Assembly: GCA_946885815.1 (NCBI GenBank)
Contig: CAMPHE010000010.1
Span: 1-14,225, forward strand
Origin: an uncultured Arenimonas sp.
GTDB lineage: Bacteria > Pseudomonadota > Gammaproteobacteria > Xanthomonadales > Xanthomonadaceae
Reading direction: 5' to 3'
DNA: 14,225 nucleotides
The translations under genes and the position numbers were made by a program. The notes under the pieces were generated by a model. The model made no database searches, was not told the DNA's origin, and saw only the letters and a list, made by a program, of their open reading frames with translations. Below are positions 14,213 through 14,225 of this stretch, piece after piece; position 1 is the stretch's first letter, and the number at the start of each line of letters is the position of its first letter.

Positions 14213-14225
14213 GACCCCCGGCCTA

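Overview
The window is GC-rich, almost fully coding and organised in short, overlapping operons. Its gene content (a zinc-free type B ribosomal protein L36, agmatine deiminase paired with N-carbamoylputrescine amidase, a TraB-family membrane protein, tandem small cytochromes c, NfuA, RND efflux) fits a gammaproteobacterium. My best guess is the Xanthomonadales/Lysobacteraceae (Lysobacter or Luteimonas-like). That placement comes from recognised protein style and gene order, not from a search. I see no phage, IS element, CRISPR array, tRNA or rRNA, and it reads as core chromosome.

Layout, left to right. Positions 1-93 hold the end of an unidentified gene. Next is rpmJ (194-319) with a near-consensus sigma-70 promoter in front and a strong hairpin behind. 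A plus-strand operon follows at 484-3938: a small exported protein, aguA, aguB and a TraB-family protein, with junctions of 4 nt, a 4-nt overlap and a TTGA overlap. It meets, after only 4 bases, the end of a minus-strand efflux operon (11644 down to 3943). That operon encodes one lipoprotein membrane-fusion adaptor and then two complete RND permeases, with every junction overlapping (TGATG, then ATGA). There is no outer-membrane channel gene in the window. A 204-bp divergent control region separates it from a plus-strand pair of class I cytochromes c (11849-12540). On the minus strand again lie a TonB-like-shaped protein of unknown function and, upstream of it, nfuA at the right edge.

How the genes work together. 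AguA and AguB would convert agmatine to putrescine in two steps. The TraB-family protein and the small exported protein are carried along in the same transcript with unknown roles. The adaptor and two permeases probably form a tripartite pump with a TolC-type channel encoded elsewhere. The operon resembles mdtABC/muxABC in having two different permeases per adaptor. NfuA delivers Fe-S clusters and the cytochromes carry electrons in the periplasm.

Most of the window is ordinary. The observation most worth following is that the two permeases differ at the proton-relay positions. The upstream one keeps Asp-Asp and Lys, while the downstream one has Asp-Asn and Asn. The upstream permease also carries two unusual insertions. 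Together with the single adaptor, this suggests a heteromeric pump with divided labour between subunits. I found no convincing wholly new system.
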